Assembly: GCA_015056925.1 (NCBI GenBank)
Contig: SVFJ01000002.1
Coordinates: 43,484-107,483, forward strand
Reading direction: 5' to 3'
DNA from: Lachnospiraceae bacterium
Lineage (GTDB): Bacteria; Bacillota; Clostridia; Lachnospirales; Lachnospiraceae
Length of the DNA: 64,000 nucleotides
Shown one piece after another: positions 49,919 through 60,802 of this stretch. Within the stretch, counting starts at the first letter, position 1; the number at the start of each line of letters is the position of its first letter. The notes beneath the pieces were generated by a model. That model saw only the letters and a program-made list of their open reading frames with translations, did no database searches and had not been told where the DNA came from. The translations under genes and the position numbers were made by a program.

Positions 49919-49986
49919 AAAAGCGTTACTCCCTACTGAACCGTTTTCCTATAAGAATTCGGTTCAGCATTTGCAGTAACGCTTTC
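49919..49986. terminator. Nested hairpin between convergent TPM and mnmA genes
   Basis: aaagcgttact...gaaccg...cggttc...agtaacgcttt. Confidence 0.75.
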
Positions 49987-50022
49987 TCTATATGTCTATT
50001 TTCCAAGGGCAAACAATCTCTT

Positions 50023-51120
50023 TTACAGAATCGTTCCTCCGCCAAACACATAATCATCCTTATAAAACACAACCGCCTGTCCCGGCGTAATGGCTCTTAC
50101 AGGCTCTTTAAAAGTACATTTTACCTGCGTCTCATTCAATCGTTCAATAACGCAGGTCGTTCCTTCATGGGCATAACGAATCTTTGCCAGAACCTCTACC
50201 GGTCCACTGATATCTTCTACTGCCATAAAGTTTAAATCCGTACAAATCAACGTATCCGAAAATACATCTGCATTGTCTCCAATCACTACCTCATTTGTTT
50301 GTGCATTCACTCTCGTTACAAAAACAGGATGCCCCATGGAGAGATTTAATCCCTTTCTCTGTCCTACCGTATAATGAATGATTCCCTTATGCTGTCCTAT
50401 CACTTTGCCATCGGTTGTTACAAAATTCCCCGGCTGTGGTACTCTATCTGCGGCCTCACGTTCTATCACTGCTGCATAATCATTATCCGGCACAAAGCAA
50501 ATATCCTGACTATCAGGCTTTGCTGCAATCGGAAGCTTTATCTCCTTAGCTATTTCCCTAATGCGCTCCTTTTCAAATTCGCCTACAGGCATCAGTGTAT
50601 GCGCCAGCTGATGCTGTGTCAGATTATACAGCGCATATGTCTGGTCCTTTCTTGCCGTAACCGAATTACGAATCACATATCTTCCATTCTCCAATTGGGT
50701 AATTCTTGCATAGTGACCGGTGGCAATATAATCCGCTCCCAATGCAAGACTACGTTGTAACAATGCCTCCCACTTCACATAGCGATTACAAAGGATACAC
50801 GGATTTGGTGTCCTTCCATGCAAATAATCTTCGATAAAAGGGTTGATTACATTACACCGAAATTCATCTCTGAAATTCATAACATAATAAGGAATATCCA
50901 GCACCTCGGCCACACGTCTTGCATCATCTACCGCACTAAGTCCGCAACAGCCGCCATTTTCCTCCACGGTCTGCTGCGCCTCCTCCTGCCATATCTGCAT
51001 CGTAACGCCAATCACGTCATATCCCTGCTCTTTCAGCAAATATGCCGCCACAGAAGAATCCACACCTCCGGACATACCCACTACAACTTTTTTACCATTA
51101 CCAGCCTTTGTATTCCCCAT
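50023..51120 (-). CDS. mnmA: tRNA-specific 2-thiouridylase MnmA (TrmU)
   Basis: [56 protein letters not shown]. Confidence 0.97.
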   Translation of the reverse strand: MGNTKAGNGKKVVVGMSGGVDSSVAAYLLKEQGYDVIGVTMQIWQEEAQQTVEENGGCCGLSAVDDARRVAEVLDIPYYVMNFRDEFRCNVINPFIEDYLHGRTPNPCILCNRYVKWEALLQRSLALGADYIATGHYARITQLENGRYVIRNSVTARKDQTYALYNLTQHQLAHTLMPVGEFEKERIREIAKEIKLPIAAKPDSQDICFVPDNDYAAVIEREAADRVPQPGNFVTTDGKVIGQHKGIIHYTVGQRKGLNLSMGHPVFVTRVNAQTNEVVIGDNADVFSDTLICTDLNFMAVEDISGPVEVLAKIRYAHEGTTCVIERLNETQVKCTFKEPVRAITPGQAVVFYKDDYVFGGGTIL

Positions 51121-51406
51121 AAAATCTCCAATCTATTCTAAAGCATTCCTAAACTGCATATATCATTTCTATTATCTTTGTCATCATAGCATTGAGATTT
51201 TATCACTGTCAACCGCTATCCGCAGGCTGTTTGATACATTCCAAAAGTTACCTCTCCATGCCTTTTCTCTCCGGTTCATCCAAATCCAACACTCTTTCTT
51301 GCATTTTTATGCATGCAACAGGCAATTTTCTTGCATTCTTCCTTATAATCAGCTATAATTAGCGTGTTTTAGTGTATACAATGATTACATATTAAGGAGG
51401 CCCACC

Positions 51407-52435
51407 ATGGGATTTGATTTTATAAAGAAATTACCAACACCTGAAGAAATCCGCGAAGATTTACCTATGCTTCCAAGACTTCAGGAGATTAAGGCTAAGA
51501 GAGATGCTGAGATTAAAGATGTTTTCGAAGGCAAATCTGACAAATTTCTTGTTATCGTAGGACCTTGTTCTGCCGACAACGAGGACGCTGTTTGTGAATA
51601 TGTTTCCAGACTTGCAAAGGTAAATGAAAAGGTAAAAGACAAGCTGATTCTGATTCCAAGAATCTATACCAATAAGCCAAGAACTACCGGAGAAGGATAC
51701 AAAGGCATCTTCCACCAGCCTGACCCGGAGAAAAAGCCTGATTTCTTACAGGGATTAATTGCAATGCGTAAGATGCAGCTTCGTGCGATTGATGAGTCAG
51801 AGCTTACAGCTGCCGATGAAATGCTCTACCCGGAGAACTGGGGATATGTATCCGATATCTTATCTTATGTAGCTATCGGCGCACGTTCCGTAGAGGACCA
51901 GCAGCACAGACTTACCGTGAGCGGTTTCGATGTTCCTGCCGGAATGAAGAATCCTACCAGTGGTGATTTAAGCGTTATGCTCAATTCCGTATATGCCGCA
52001 CAGCATTCCCATTCTTTCACTTACAGGGGCTGGGAAGTTAAGACTAGCGGAAACCCTCTGGCACATACGATTCTTCGTGGTGCTGTTAACAAATATGGAC
52101 GCAGCATTCCAAACTATCATTATGAAGACTTGAATCTTTTATTAGAAAGCTACAACGAGCGTGAACTGTTAAACCCTGCCTGTATCGTAGATGCAAACCA
52201 TAATAACTCCAACAAGCAGTTCAAACAGCAGATTCGTATTGTCAAGGAAATCATGCTTTCCCGCAAGCTCAATTCTGATATTTATAAGCTTGTCAAAGGT
52301 GTTATGATTGAAAGCTATTTAGAAGAAGGCTGTCAGAAGATTGGCGAGCATATCTACGGCAAGTCCATTACAGACCCTTGCCTTGGATGGAATGATACAG
52401 AAGAATTGATTTATCATATTGCTGAACAGAATTAA
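51407..52435 (+). CDS. 3-deoxy-7-phosphoheptulonate synthase (DAHP synthase, AroG/F/H type)
   Basis: LVIVGPCSADNEDAVCEYVSRLAK; IPRIYTNKPRTTGEGYKGIFHQPD; GVMIESYLEEG. Confidence 0.95.
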   Translation: MGFDFIKKLPTPEEIREDLPMLPRLQEIKAKRDAEIKDVFEGKSDKFLVIVGPCSADNEDAVCEYVSRLAKVNEKVKDKLILIPRIYTNKPRTTGEGYKGIFHQPDPEKKPDFLQGLIAMRKMQLRAIDESELTAADEMLYPENWGYVSDILSYVAIGARSVEDQQHRLTVSGFDVPAGMKNPTSGDLSVMLNSVYAAQHSHSFTYRGWEVKTSGNPLAHTILRGAVNKYGRSIPNYHYEDLNLLLESYNERELLNPACIVDANHNNSNKQFKQQIRIVKEIMLSRKLNSDIYKLVKGVMIESYLEEGCQKIGEHIYGKSITDPCLGWNDTEELIYHIAEQN

Positions 52436-52448
52436 TAAATATACACAT

Positions 52449-52480
52449 AAAAAACGAGTAGGTTGACCTACTCGTTTTTT
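52449..52480. terminator. Bidirectional terminator between DAHP synthase and xerD
   Basis: aaaaacgagtaggt-tg-acctactcgtttttt. Confidence 0.9.
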
Positions 52481-52488
52481 ATCAATTA

Positions 52489-53373
52489 CTATCCTCTTGG
52501 ATGTGCTTTCGCATAAACCTCACGAATTCTGTTATGAGACATATTGGCATATACCTGAGTGGTTGAGATATCTGAATGTCCCAGCATCTCCTGTACACTT
52601 CGAAGGTCTGCACCATTTTCTACTAAATGAGCAGCAAATGAATGTCTCAATGTATGTGGTGTAATATCCGCTACGATACCTGCTTTCTTTGCATAGTATT
52701 TGATTAACTTCCAGAAGCCCTGTCTGCTCATAGGCTGTCCCGAACAGTTCACAAATAAAATATCCGAGCGCATATCAAGTACCATTACATTTCTTGAATG
52801 CTCCAAGTAATTAGTGATTGCTTTCTTGGCAGCAGCTCCGAACGGAATCACTCTCTCCTTGCTGCCATCTCTGCACACGATGAATCCCATCTGCAGATTT
52901 ACATCCGAAACTTTTAGGGTAATCAGTTCCGTCACGCGAATTCCAGTTGCGTATAAAAGCTCTAACATAGCTTTATCGCGAATTTCTTTTGGGGTATCCC
53001 CCTTTGGCTGCTCTAACAACCAAATGACTTCTTCCGGTGTCAAAATTTCAGGCATTTTCTTTTCAATTTTTGGTGCCTTCAAACTTTCAGAAACATCCTT
53101 TGTCACAAGACCTTCCTTCATTAAGTAATGATAAAATGCCTTGATAGAAGCTACGTTTCTCGAAATAGTTGCGGCGGCAAATTGGTTTTCCTCTAAATAC
53201 ACAATATAGGAATTTAATACTTCTTCGGTAATATCTGTTACCTTTGTTATTCCCTTCTCTTCTAAATACTGGCACATTTTGCCTAAGTCTCTTCTGTATG
53301 ATAGTTCAGTATTATTTGAAGTTTTCTTGATATTATGTAAATAAGAAATAAAGTTGTTAATTTCTCTTTCCAT
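52489..53373 (-). CDS. xerD: Tyrosine recombinase XerD (chromosomal type)
   Basis: LLYATGIRVTELITLKVSDVNL; TPHTLRHSFAAHLVENGADLRSVQEMLGHSDISTTQVYANMS. Confidence 0.92.
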   Translation of the reverse strand: MEREINNFISYLHNIKKTSNNTELSYRRDLGKMCQYLEEKGITKVTDITEEVLNSYIVYLEENQFAAATISRNVASIKAFYHYLMKEGLVTKDVSESLKAPKIEKKMPEILTPEEVIWLLEQPKGDTPKEIRDKAMLELLYATGIRVTELITLKVSDVNLQMGFIVCRDGSKERVIPFGAAAKKAITNYLEHSRNVMVLDMRSDILFVNCSGQPMSRQGFWKLIKYYAKKAGIVADITPHTLRHSFAAHLVENGADLRSVQEMLGHSDISTTQVYANMSHNRIREVYAKAHPRG

Positions 53374-53559
53374 AAATTATGAAAACCCTCCTCTAAAGTA
53401 TTTAATATCTACCCCCTCATGCCTACTTCTATTATATCTGTAATTTTACATAAAATCAAACGTTTTTTCAGTTATTTTTAATAATTTTTAAGCTTTTATT
53501 TGTTAATAATAGATATAGTATGTGTATCTCTTTTTCACTTCTACATCTAGTTTTCTTCT

Positions 53560-54210
53560 TTACAGAAACAATAATATTTTTTTCATCAACCAGGTATTTA
53601 TGTAAGTTTCAAGCATAACGCCTACCAAAACATATGCGATACATCTTAATATTTTCCATACTGCAAGCCGAATTTTATGCCACCCGTCAGATGTTATCAC
53701 ATTATTCTTATGGTAATTATTTGTGTTACCGCTTAATCCGTAATAATGCTCCTCAAACATCAGCTTAAATACTTTGAAGTACAGAATCATCTGCGGAAAA
53801 ACCATACCGACACTAACTAATATACCCAAAAAGCCAAGCTGATATGCAGCAAGCAACATGAAAACGCCTGTTACAAATCCTGCCAATGTTATCACAATAT
53901 AAAATGCAGCTTTACTTATTTTCCCTGTTGCAAGAATTCCCAACAGCAATGCCTGCCTTGTCCTACATTCTAAGATGTACCAAAACAATCCTTGCACAGC
54001 CGGTTCCATTCTTTGCATTTGTAATAATGTATCCAAAAACATTTTCCCTGCTTCTTTGCCAAAGCTTTCACCTGCCAAATAAAAAAACAGCATTCCTGCG
54101 CAAAAACCTGTCATAAATAACAGATTTTTACCGTCAAGCATACTGTCTTTATTGGCAGTGTCTGAAACACTGTTAACCTTATATGCTGACATATTATCGT
54201 ATAAATCCAT
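53560..54210 (-). CDS. spoIIM: Stage II sporulation protein M
   Basis: Multi-TM protein of SpoIIM size; FMTGFCAGMLFFYLAGE; C-terminal LVGVMLETYINTWLMKKILLFL; adjacent to xerD and NUDIX. Confidence 0.75.
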   Translation of the reverse strand: MDLYDNMSAYKVNSVSDTANKDSMLDGKNLLFMTGFCAGMLFFYLAGESFGKEAGKMFLDTLLQMQRMEPAVQGLFWYILECRTRQALLLGILATGKISKAAFYIVITLAGFVTGVFMLLAAYQLGFLGILVSVGMVFPQMILYFKVFKLMFEEHYYGLSGNTNNYHKNNVITSDGWHKIRLAVWKILRCIAYVLVGVMLETYINTWLMKKILLFL

Positions 54211-54273
54211 CTGTTCACCAATATCTCCAATGCTTTATACATACTATGTCCTATTTTACATATTTATACGTAA

Positions 54274-54825
54274 TTATTCAGTGCCTTCATAATTACATTT
54301 ATTCTTATAGGCCAAGATTGCCGCTATTGTTTTTGCATCCTGCAAGGTTCCGGCATAAATCATCTCTTCCAGCTCCGGCAATGAATAAGCCTTCACATTC
54401 AGAAACTCATCCTCATCCAAATGCTGCTGTCCTTTCTTCAGATTCCTGGCAAGATAAATATCTATCTTCTCATTGCAGAAGGCTACTGTTGTTCGAATGG
54501 AAATAAGGAACTCTATATTGTCACAATAATATCCTGTTTCCTCCTCAAGCTCTCTTGCCGCTGCATCCCTGGTCGGTTCATCCGGTGTCTGAAGTCCTCC
54601 TGCGGGTATCTCTATGGTCTCACGGTCTAATGCATTTCTGTACTGTGATACCATCAACAGCCTGCCATCATCCAATACTGCCACGCAGGCCGCGGCACCG
54701 TTGTGCCCAATAAAATCCCACTCGGCTGTATTACCATTGGGAAGCTGTACTGTATCCTTATAATATTTTGTAATAGAACCTTCACATAAAAGGGTTCGCT
54801 TTAAACGTTTAACTTCGTTGGACAT
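54274..54825 (-). CDS. NUDIX hydrolase (ADP-ribose pyrophosphatase-like)
   Basis: IPAGGLQTPDEPTRDAAARELEEETGY Nudix box. Confidence 0.95.
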   Translation of the reverse strand: MSNEVKRLKRTLLCEGSITKYYKDTVQLPNGNTAEWDFIGHNGAAACVAVLDDGRLLMVSQYRNALDRETIEIPAGGLQTPDEPTRDAAARELEEETGYYCDNIEFLISIRTTVAFCNEKIDIYLARNLKKGQQHLDEDEFLNVKAYSLPELEEMIYAGTLQDAKTIAAILAYKNKCNYEGTE

Positions 54826-54984
54826 GTTCTTCTCCCTTTACAAACTAAATAACTGTCATATGTTACTTTTTTAACTATAATCTTTGCTCCAATACCTATT
54901 TTATACTGCATCCTTACTTTTTTCTACAATTTCATGTATTAATTTGTCTGTATGTTTGCAATAAGTATAATAATAACAATAAAA

Positions 54985-55028
54985 TAAGAAAAGACTACAG
55001 TTTTATTATTTGTAGTCTCTTCTTCATC
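54985..55028. terminator. Terminator hairpin upstream of the NUDIX gene
   Basis: aagaaaagactaca-gttttattat-ttgtagtctcttctt. Confidence 0.6.
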
Positions 55029-55106
55029 AATATTCTCTTTTCCTATGCAAATACTACAGACCTTTCATTCTATTAAGCAAATACTTCTTGCATAATCTTC
55101 AAATAA

Positions 55107-55487
55107 CTACTCTGTTTCAGGTGTACTGTTAGAGACTGTCTTTTTCCCTTTTATAATTGCTATAACAGCCAAAATAGCATTAATCAAGCACCAACCTGAC
55201 CAAATAGCAAGGTCCGAAAAACTACCATAATTTGAAAATCCAATTAACGTCGCAAGTCCAAAAAGTATAATTAAAGCAATATTACCCCCATTGCGCACTG
55301 AATTTCTTGTAGCAACTGATACAATACCTCCCGCCAACATAAACGAAGCAACAATAACACCCGCTGAACCAGACACCTCACCATTTGCTTCTATAGTATT
55401 TAATATACCCGCCGCACATGACTGAAATGTTACAATCACAAATAAAATAATTGACAAAATTCCTGAAACTAATTTCCATGTTTTCAT
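55107..55487 (-). CDS. Small hypothetical membrane protein
   Basis: Several predicted TM helices; MKTWKLVSGILSIILFVIVTFQSCAAGIL. Confidence 0.7.
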   Translation of the reverse strand: MKTWKLVSGILSIILFVIVTFQSCAAGILNTIEANGEVSGSAGVIVASFMLAGGIVSVATRNSVRNGGNIALIILFGLATLIGFSNYGSFSDLAIWSGWCLINAILAVIAIIKGKKTVSNSTPETE

Positions 55488-55600
55488 TCTCTTCTCCTCC
55501 TCATACACAAACATAATCTACATTGTTTTCATATCCCCCAATTTTAACAATTGGATGTCATCTCTCGTATTTGCATATCTATCTTCCACTTAAGAATATT

Positions 55601-56260
55601 CTATCTTTTATTTCCACATCTAGGGCAGTATAGGCTACTTTCCCCCATCTCTGTTCCACACTGTGAACAAAAGTATTTTTCACGATTCCCAATTATATTA
55701 ATATTATTCGAGTCCAGCACTTCCTCTTCGTTGCTGATATATCCTTTCTCATTTGTTGCCTTTTGAACTGTGTATGCAATAATTCCCATATCCGCAGAAA
55801 CATTTCTGTATAGCCTGATATAATCTTCTAAGAGTAATGCTTTACCAATTGATTTTCTCCACCAAATTGTAAAGGTATTATCCTTATTGTAAAAAACATC
55901 ATAAATTGTGCCTAAATGTGTTATCATTGGGCCACCATCACTATTAAGCTCTACCCGCATATTCATCTGTGTCAATGTAGGTATAATTCTATTCATTAAT
56001 TCCTGATATTGTATCTTTTCATTACATTGAAATGTATAATTTCTCAAAAAAGGGCTTTGTAATTCTAAAATCTTATTTTTAATTAACCACCCGATTGCCA
56101 TTCCAAATAACGGTCCGCATACAATACCTAGAAAATTCGCATTAGCGCAAATCATAATAATAAAAAAAATAATTGCAAGAATAATGTATATTACATTGTA
56201 TTTTCTTCCGCCATCTGTTATTGGCTGCATTGAATTTAATACCACATTCTTTTTTTCCAT
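55601..56260 (-). CDS. Membrane protein with C-terminal zinc ribbon
   Basis: Two TM helices; C-terminal YFCSQCGTEMGESSLYCPRCGNKR. Confidence 0.7.
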   Translation of the reverse strand: MEKKNVVLNSMQPITDGGRKYNVIYIILAIIFFIIMICANANFLGIVCGPLFGMAIGWLIKNKILELQSPFLRNYTFQCNEKIQYQELMNRIIPTLTQMNMRVELNSDGGPMITHLGTIYDVFYNKDNTFTIWWRKSIGKALLLEDYIRLYRNVSADMGIIAYTVQKATNEKGYISNEEEVLDSNNINIIGNREKYFCSQCGTEMGESSLYCPRCGNKR

Positions 56261-56285
56261 AATTATCCCATCATACCTTTCTAAA

Positions 56286-56801
56286 TTAATCTTCAAAAAT
56301 TGCATAAAACAGCGCCAAAATTATAAGCTCACTTTGCGACATATCATTTAACGATAAATATGTAACCTCAAATGTTTCCTCTTCCTCGTCTACTGTAAAT
56401 TGCACTAACGCCTCCACTTCTTCTCCGCCATATGTGCATTTACCAGTAAATTCAACAATATCTTCACCTTCACTAGATTCAAAGTAGCTCCATTCTCCAC
56501 CTGAGAAAAAATCACCAAATTCTTCCCCATATGTTTTAGCCGGATAAGCTTTCGGATAACCAGTCTTTACTAATTCAATATAATAATCATCATTAGCCAA
56601 ATCAGAAATAAACAAAATCAAAACCATAATAATAGCTATAATTATCCCATACTTTAAATATACTTTTTTCTTATCTTGCATATCTCTACGCTTGAATTCC
56701 TCGACTACTGTGTCTCCTGTTGTACCTACAATTTTCATACCACATTGCGTACAAAACACTGCATTATACTCTATTTTCTTCCCACAGTTTGTGCAAAACA
56801 T
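56286..56801 (-). CDS. Membrane protein with N-terminal zinc ribbon
   Basis: MFCTNCGKKIEYNAVFCTQCGMKI; one TM. Confidence 0.75.
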   Translation of the reverse strand: MFCTNCGKKIEYNAVFCTQCGMKIVGTTGDTVVEEFKRRDMQDKKKVYLKYGIIIAIIMVLILFISDLANDDYYIELVKTGYPKAYPAKTYGEEFGDFFSGGEWSYFESSEGEDIVEFTGKCTYGGEEVEALVQFTVDEEEETFEVTYLSLNDMSQSELIILALFYAIFED

Positions 56802-57011
56802 TTTTATTCCTCCTTTCCCACAATATTCGTTTCTCTACCTCTTCTTCCTATAAAACTCCTTACTCGCAATTATTAAATATCGCTAACAGAATAATTTCCA
56901 ACATTAGAAATCATACTATTAACAATCTTTTCCGGTAAAATCGCTTTATTAATTTCAGTCATTTCATAAATACTTTTTATATTATCTGCAAATATCTCAT
57001 GTGTACATTAT

Positions 57012-57046
57012 ATATCTTTTACATCAGTTATTCAAGTAAAAGATAT
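57012..57046. promoter_or_regulatory. 11-bp perfect inverted repeat upstream of the XRE gene
   Basis: atatcttttac-atcagttattcaa-gtaaaagatat. Confidence 0.55.
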
Positions 57047-57083
57047 TATATATAATTTAATAGAATTAATAGGAGTGAACAAC

Positions 57084-57299
57084 ATGTTACGATTACGTAT
57101 TTTAGAAATCCTTCAAGAACAAAAACATACAAAATATTGGTTATATAAACAAATGGATTTAAGTTATCAAAATTTCAATCGCATAGTAAATAATGAAACT
57201 AGTAGCATTAAATTTGAAAACCTTGAAATTCTTAGCAAATTACTCAACGTACCTGTTGGTGATTTATTTGAAATGATTGATGAAACTGACAAAAAATAA
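57084..57299 (+). CDS. XRE/Cro-like helix-turn-helix regulator
   Basis: MLRLRILEILQEQKHTKYWLYKQMDLSYQNFNRIVNNETSSIKFENLEILSKLLNVPVGDLFE; RBS aggag. Confidence 0.9.
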   Translation: MLRLRILEILQEQKHTKYWLYKQMDLSYQNFNRIVNNETSSIKFENLEILSKLLNVPVGDLFEMIDETDKK

Positions 57300-57337
57300 A
57301 AGGAGTACCGGGATATTCCCAATACTCCTTTTATTTA
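57297..57337. terminator. Bidirectional terminator between XRE and Rpn-like genes
   Basis: aaaaggagtaccgggatattcccaatactccttttatt. Confidence 0.8.
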
Positions 57338-57350
57338 CTTTCTTCAGAAA

Positions 57351-58121
57351 TTAGCAAAGAACCGAATTCTTTCTCTTAAAATCCCTATACTCTTCCACAG
57401 TAATATTCTGAACCTTACAGGCTTCCTCTTCTGTAAAGTTATAGTTTTCTATCAAATTATCTGCTGCATCTACTAATTTCTTTAATGCATAATTTTCAAT
57501 AGCTTCACACATAATTTTTACACCTTCCTTATTCTCTTTCAAATAGTTTACTCGTTTCTGAAATCTGCTAAACCTTGTAGAATCTATCTTCGTCTGCAAA
57601 AAACATTTCATCAATTCAGCAATCTCCGTTTTATCATCAACTGCTGTATTCACATATATCTCATGCAAACCATTATCTATCTTTACCCCTGTTTCCTGAA
57701 TCACAGGTTCCACATGATAAATAGTTCTTCCAGCTTGAAATAAGTCAAACTTAGATATATAAATCACATATATATCTGGTACATCCTCAAAGTGTGCACC
57801 TGTACTCGTAATGTTTGCCGTTATACACGATGCATTATACCTAACACGTTTTACATGATTATCATTATCAGCAATCTGTATTTCTACATTGTAATATTTG
57901 TTTTCATTATTTTTGCACAGAACATCCAGTCTTACTGATCTTCCTTGCAAATTTTTAATATCCTTCTGAGGAATAGTCTCTACTATTTTAAGTGTATCAT
58001 CCTCCATAATAGTCTGTATGATTTCCTCCATAGCCTCTATGTCTTCTGCTATCTTTTCAAAGAAACTATCATCTAAAGGAACTAAATCATCTAATATTTC
58101 TTTTGCTTCTCTATAATTCAT
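57351..58121 (-). CDS. Rpn/PD-(D/E)XK nuclease family putative transposase
   Basis: RSVRLDVLCKNNENKYYNVEIQIADNDNHVKRVRYNASCI; C-terminal YNFTEEEACKVQNITVEEYRDFK. Confidence 0.85.
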   Translation of the reverse strand: MNYREAKEILDDLVPLDDSFFEKIAEDIEAMEEIIQTIMEDDTLKIVETIPQKDIKNLQGRSVRLDVLCKNNENKYYNVEIQIADNDNHVKRVRYNASCITANITSTGAHFEDVPDIYVIYISKFDLFQAGRTIYHVEPVIQETGVKIDNGLHEIYVNTAVDDKTEIAELMKCFLQTKIDSTRFSRFQKRVNYLKENKEGVKIMCEAIENYALKKLVDAADNLIENYNFTEEEACKVQNITVEEYRDFKRKNSVLC

Positions 58122-58406
58122 TTTGTCCTCTTATTATACTATATTTTCTGTTTCTATGCTACTTTCATTTCATAGCAAACACTCATAGGCATCCCTCCTC
58201 TCTCTATGATGCACATACGAATTCCGTACTCAAAATACGTTAAGTTTCTGTACTCAAAAAATACTCAAAATCGGGATTAAGTTACGTGGAAATACGTTAA
58301 AATATGTAAGATTTGATTTTAGAAGTTATTTATTGATGTAGGATTAACCCTACATCAATGTGCCAAGCGCAAGTAGCGAAGCTACAATTACCATATGCGC
58401 TTGTGT

Positions 58407-58456
58407 ACATAAAAAAAACCGCTAAAAACCAGTATTTTCTTGATTTTTAGCGGTCT
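58407..58456 (-). terminator. rny terminator
   Basis: Minus strand: accgctaaaaa...tttttagcggttttttttatg. Confidence 0.9.
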
Positions 58457-58484
58457 GCTTATTCAGTTGATTTGTTTCATCGAA

Positions 58485-60041
58485 TTATTTTGCGTAATCA
58501 ACGACGCGAGATTCTCTGATAACATTAACCTTAATCTGTCCCGGATACTCCAGCTCATCCTCGATTTGCTTTGAAATATCGCGAGCAAGTAAAATCATAT
58601 CAGAATCATTAATCTGCTCAGGAACTACCATTACTCGAACTTCTCTACCTGCCTGAATAGCAAAAGACTTGTCTACGCCCTTAAAATTGTTGGTTATTTC
58701 TTCTAACTGCTTTAATCTGGTTGTATATGTTTCTAATGTCTCACGTCTTGCACCCGGTCTTGCTGCAGAGATTGTATCTGCTGCCTGTACCAAACATGCA
58801 ATCAGTGACTGCGCTTCTACATCGCCATGATGTGACTCTACTGCATTAATTACAATAGCAGACTCCTTATACTTCCTACACAACTCAGCACCTAACTGAA
58901 TGTGAGAACCTTCCATCTCATGGTCAACTGCCTTACCGATATCATGAAGTAATCCGGCTCTCTTAGCCATTCTTACATCAAGTCCCATCTCAGCAGCCAA
59001 TAAACCTGTAAGATGTGCTACCTCGATAGAATGCTTCAAAGCATTCTGACCATAGCTTGTACGGAACTTCATCTTACCAAGGAGCTTCACTAATTCAGGA
59101 TGGATACCGTGAACGCCAACATCAAGTGTTGCTGCTTCACCTTCCTCCTTAATCATGACTTCGACTTCCTTCTGCGCCTTCTCAACCATTTCTTCAATTC
59201 TTGCCGGATGAATACGTCCATCCACAATCAGCTTCTCTAATGCGATTCTTGCTACTTCTCTTCTAATCGGGTCGAAGCCTGAAAGAATTACTGCTTCAGG
59301 TGTATCGTCAATAATCAACTCAACACCTGTCAAAGTCTCAAGAGTTCTAATATTTCTACCCTCACGACCGATAATTCTTCCCTTCATCTCATCATTTGGA
59401 AGCTGTACTACCGAAATCGTAGTCTCAGACACATGGTCAGCAGCACACTTCTGAATAGCTGTTACGACATATTCCTTCGCCTTCTTATCAGCCTCTTCCT
59501 TAGCTCTGCTTTCCAATTCCTTAATCATTACCGCAGTTTCATGTTTTACTTCATCTTCAACAATTTTTAACAAATACTCTTTTGCTTGTTCAGAGGTTAA
59601 TCCGGAAATTCTTTCCAGTTCCTGCACTCGCTCTTCGTTCAATCTTGCAATTGCTTCTTTCTGCTTTGCAAGCTCTTCTTCGCGTTTAACCAAGCTAGCT
59701 TCCTTCTTCTCAATAGCGTCAGCCTTCTTATCAATGCTTTCTTCCTTCTGCTGAACTCTACGCTCATAACGCTGAGCTTCTGCTCTACGCTCTTTGATTT
59801 CCTTGTCAAGCTCATTCTTAGCCTTAATAGACTCTTCCTTTACTTCAAGTAAACTCTCGCGCTTCTTAGTCTCCGCAGTCTTAAGTGCTTCATCGATAAT
59901 CTCTCTGGCTTTATCCTGAGCATTTCCAATTGTAGACTCAACGTTCTTCTTATAATTGGAAAAAAGAACAATGCCGATTAACGCACATACTACAACAATA
60001 ATAATACCTTCTATTACGTATGGCAGCATGTACAGGAGCAC
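58485..60041 (-). CDS. rny: Ribonuclease Y
   Basis: N-terminal TM, coiled coil, KH domain [40 protein letters not shown] domain [17 protein letters not shown]. Confidence 0.97.
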   Translation of the reverse strand: MLLYMLPYVIEGIIIVVVCALIGIVLFSNYKKNVESTIGNAQDKAREIIDEALKTAETKKRESLLEVKEESIKAKNELDKEIKERRAEAQRYERRVQQKEESIDKKADAIEKKEASLVKREEELAKQKEAIARLNEERVQELERISGLTSEQAKEYLLKIVEDEVKHETAVMIKELESRAKEEADKKAKEYVVTAIQKCAADHVSETTISVVQLPNDEMKGRIIGREGRNIRTLETLTGVELIIDDTPEAVILSGFDPIRREVARIALEKLIVDGRIHPARIEEMVEKAQKEVEVMIKEEGEAATLDVGVHGIHPELVKLLGKMKFRTSYGQNALKHSIEVAHLTGLLAAEMGLDVRMAKRAGLLHDIGKAVDHEMEGSHIQLGAELCRKYKESAIVINAVESHHGDVEAQSLIACLVQAADTISAARPGARRETLETYTTRLKQLEEITNNFKGVDKSFAIQAGREVRVMVVPEQINDSDMILLARDISKQIEDELEYPGQIKVNVIRESRVVDYAK

Positions 60042-60187
60042 CTCCTTATTAAATTTTCATTGTACACTATCTAAACATATCAAAAAAATATATGAATATA
60101 TATGATATTACAACACTACAATTTTAACCTTTATAAACTGTTATGTCAAGTATTCAGGCAGAATCTGTATATAAACCTTTCAAAAAT

Positions 60188-60802
60188 TCAGTCCATTCTG
60201 CCTACAGCTTTATAAATTTTGTCCAAAGAAAACCCTTTCCTGTATAAAAATGACACCATCTTCTGCTTTTCTTCAAGAGTCGCACTCTGACTGTCATAAC
60301 GTCTCTTCTCAATCAGCCTCTCAATAAGTTCTGTCTCATGGTCAGTATCTTCGTCCTCATACACCTGCGTAAACACATCGGAAATATCACATTTACTGAC
60401 ACCCTTACGCAACAAATCCTGCTCCATCTGCTTCCTGCTCTTCGTCTGACTGGCATAGCGGATATACTGCTCCACATACCTTCTGTCATCTATATACCCA
60501 AAAGACATAACATACGCTATCGCTTCATCTATGACCGCCTCAGGATAAAATCCTTGACGAAGCTTTGTACGCATCTGTTCTTTCGTATACTCCCTGCTTT
60601 TAAGAAGATTCATACATCTGAGCTTAGCCCGCTTAGGTAAAAGCTCCTGCACAATCACAGTATATGCCTGCTCCGAAATCACTTCTCCCTGTCTGATTCC
60701 GTATGTACGCAATTCGCCTTTGTATAATACAAAGGCGAACTCGCTATCTATAAATACTTTATACTTTGCTTTGGTTGCTTCCGAAATCTCCGTAACAATC
60801 AT
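60188..60802 (-). CDS. recX: Regulatory protein RecX
   Basis: Size and repeats typical of RecX (AIAYVMSFGYIDDRRYVEQYIR); directly downstream of recA. Confidence 0.9.
   Translation of the reverse strand: MIVTEISEATKAKYKVFIDSEFAFVLYKGELRTYGIRQGEVISEQAYTVIVQELLPKRAKLRCMNLLKSREYTKEQMRTKLRQGFYPEAVIDEAIAYVMSFGYIDDRRYVEQYIRYASQTKSRKQMEQDLLRKGVSKCDISDVFTQVYEDEDTDHETELIERLIEKRRYDSQSATLEEKQKMVSFLYRKGFSLDKIYKAVGRMD

Noticed and set aside
49697-49939. Alternative-frame Ala/Glu-rich ORF over the TPM tail
   Set aside because: By-product of the Ser/Arg-rich repeat codons in another frame; no RBS
51130-51406. T-box leader before DAHP synthase
   Set aside because: No AGGGTGGNACCGCG-type T-box sequence or specifier-like stem seen; a simple promoter (TATAAT near 51350) is visible instead
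52489-53373. XerD-like recombinase as an integrase of a mobile element
   Set aside because: Neighbours spoIIM and NUDIX and the sequence type fit chromosomal XerD; no att-like repeats or phage genes nearby
57351-58121. Complete insertion sequence around the Rpn-like gene
   Set aside because: No terminal inverted repeats or target duplications recognised; Rpn family genes often stand alone
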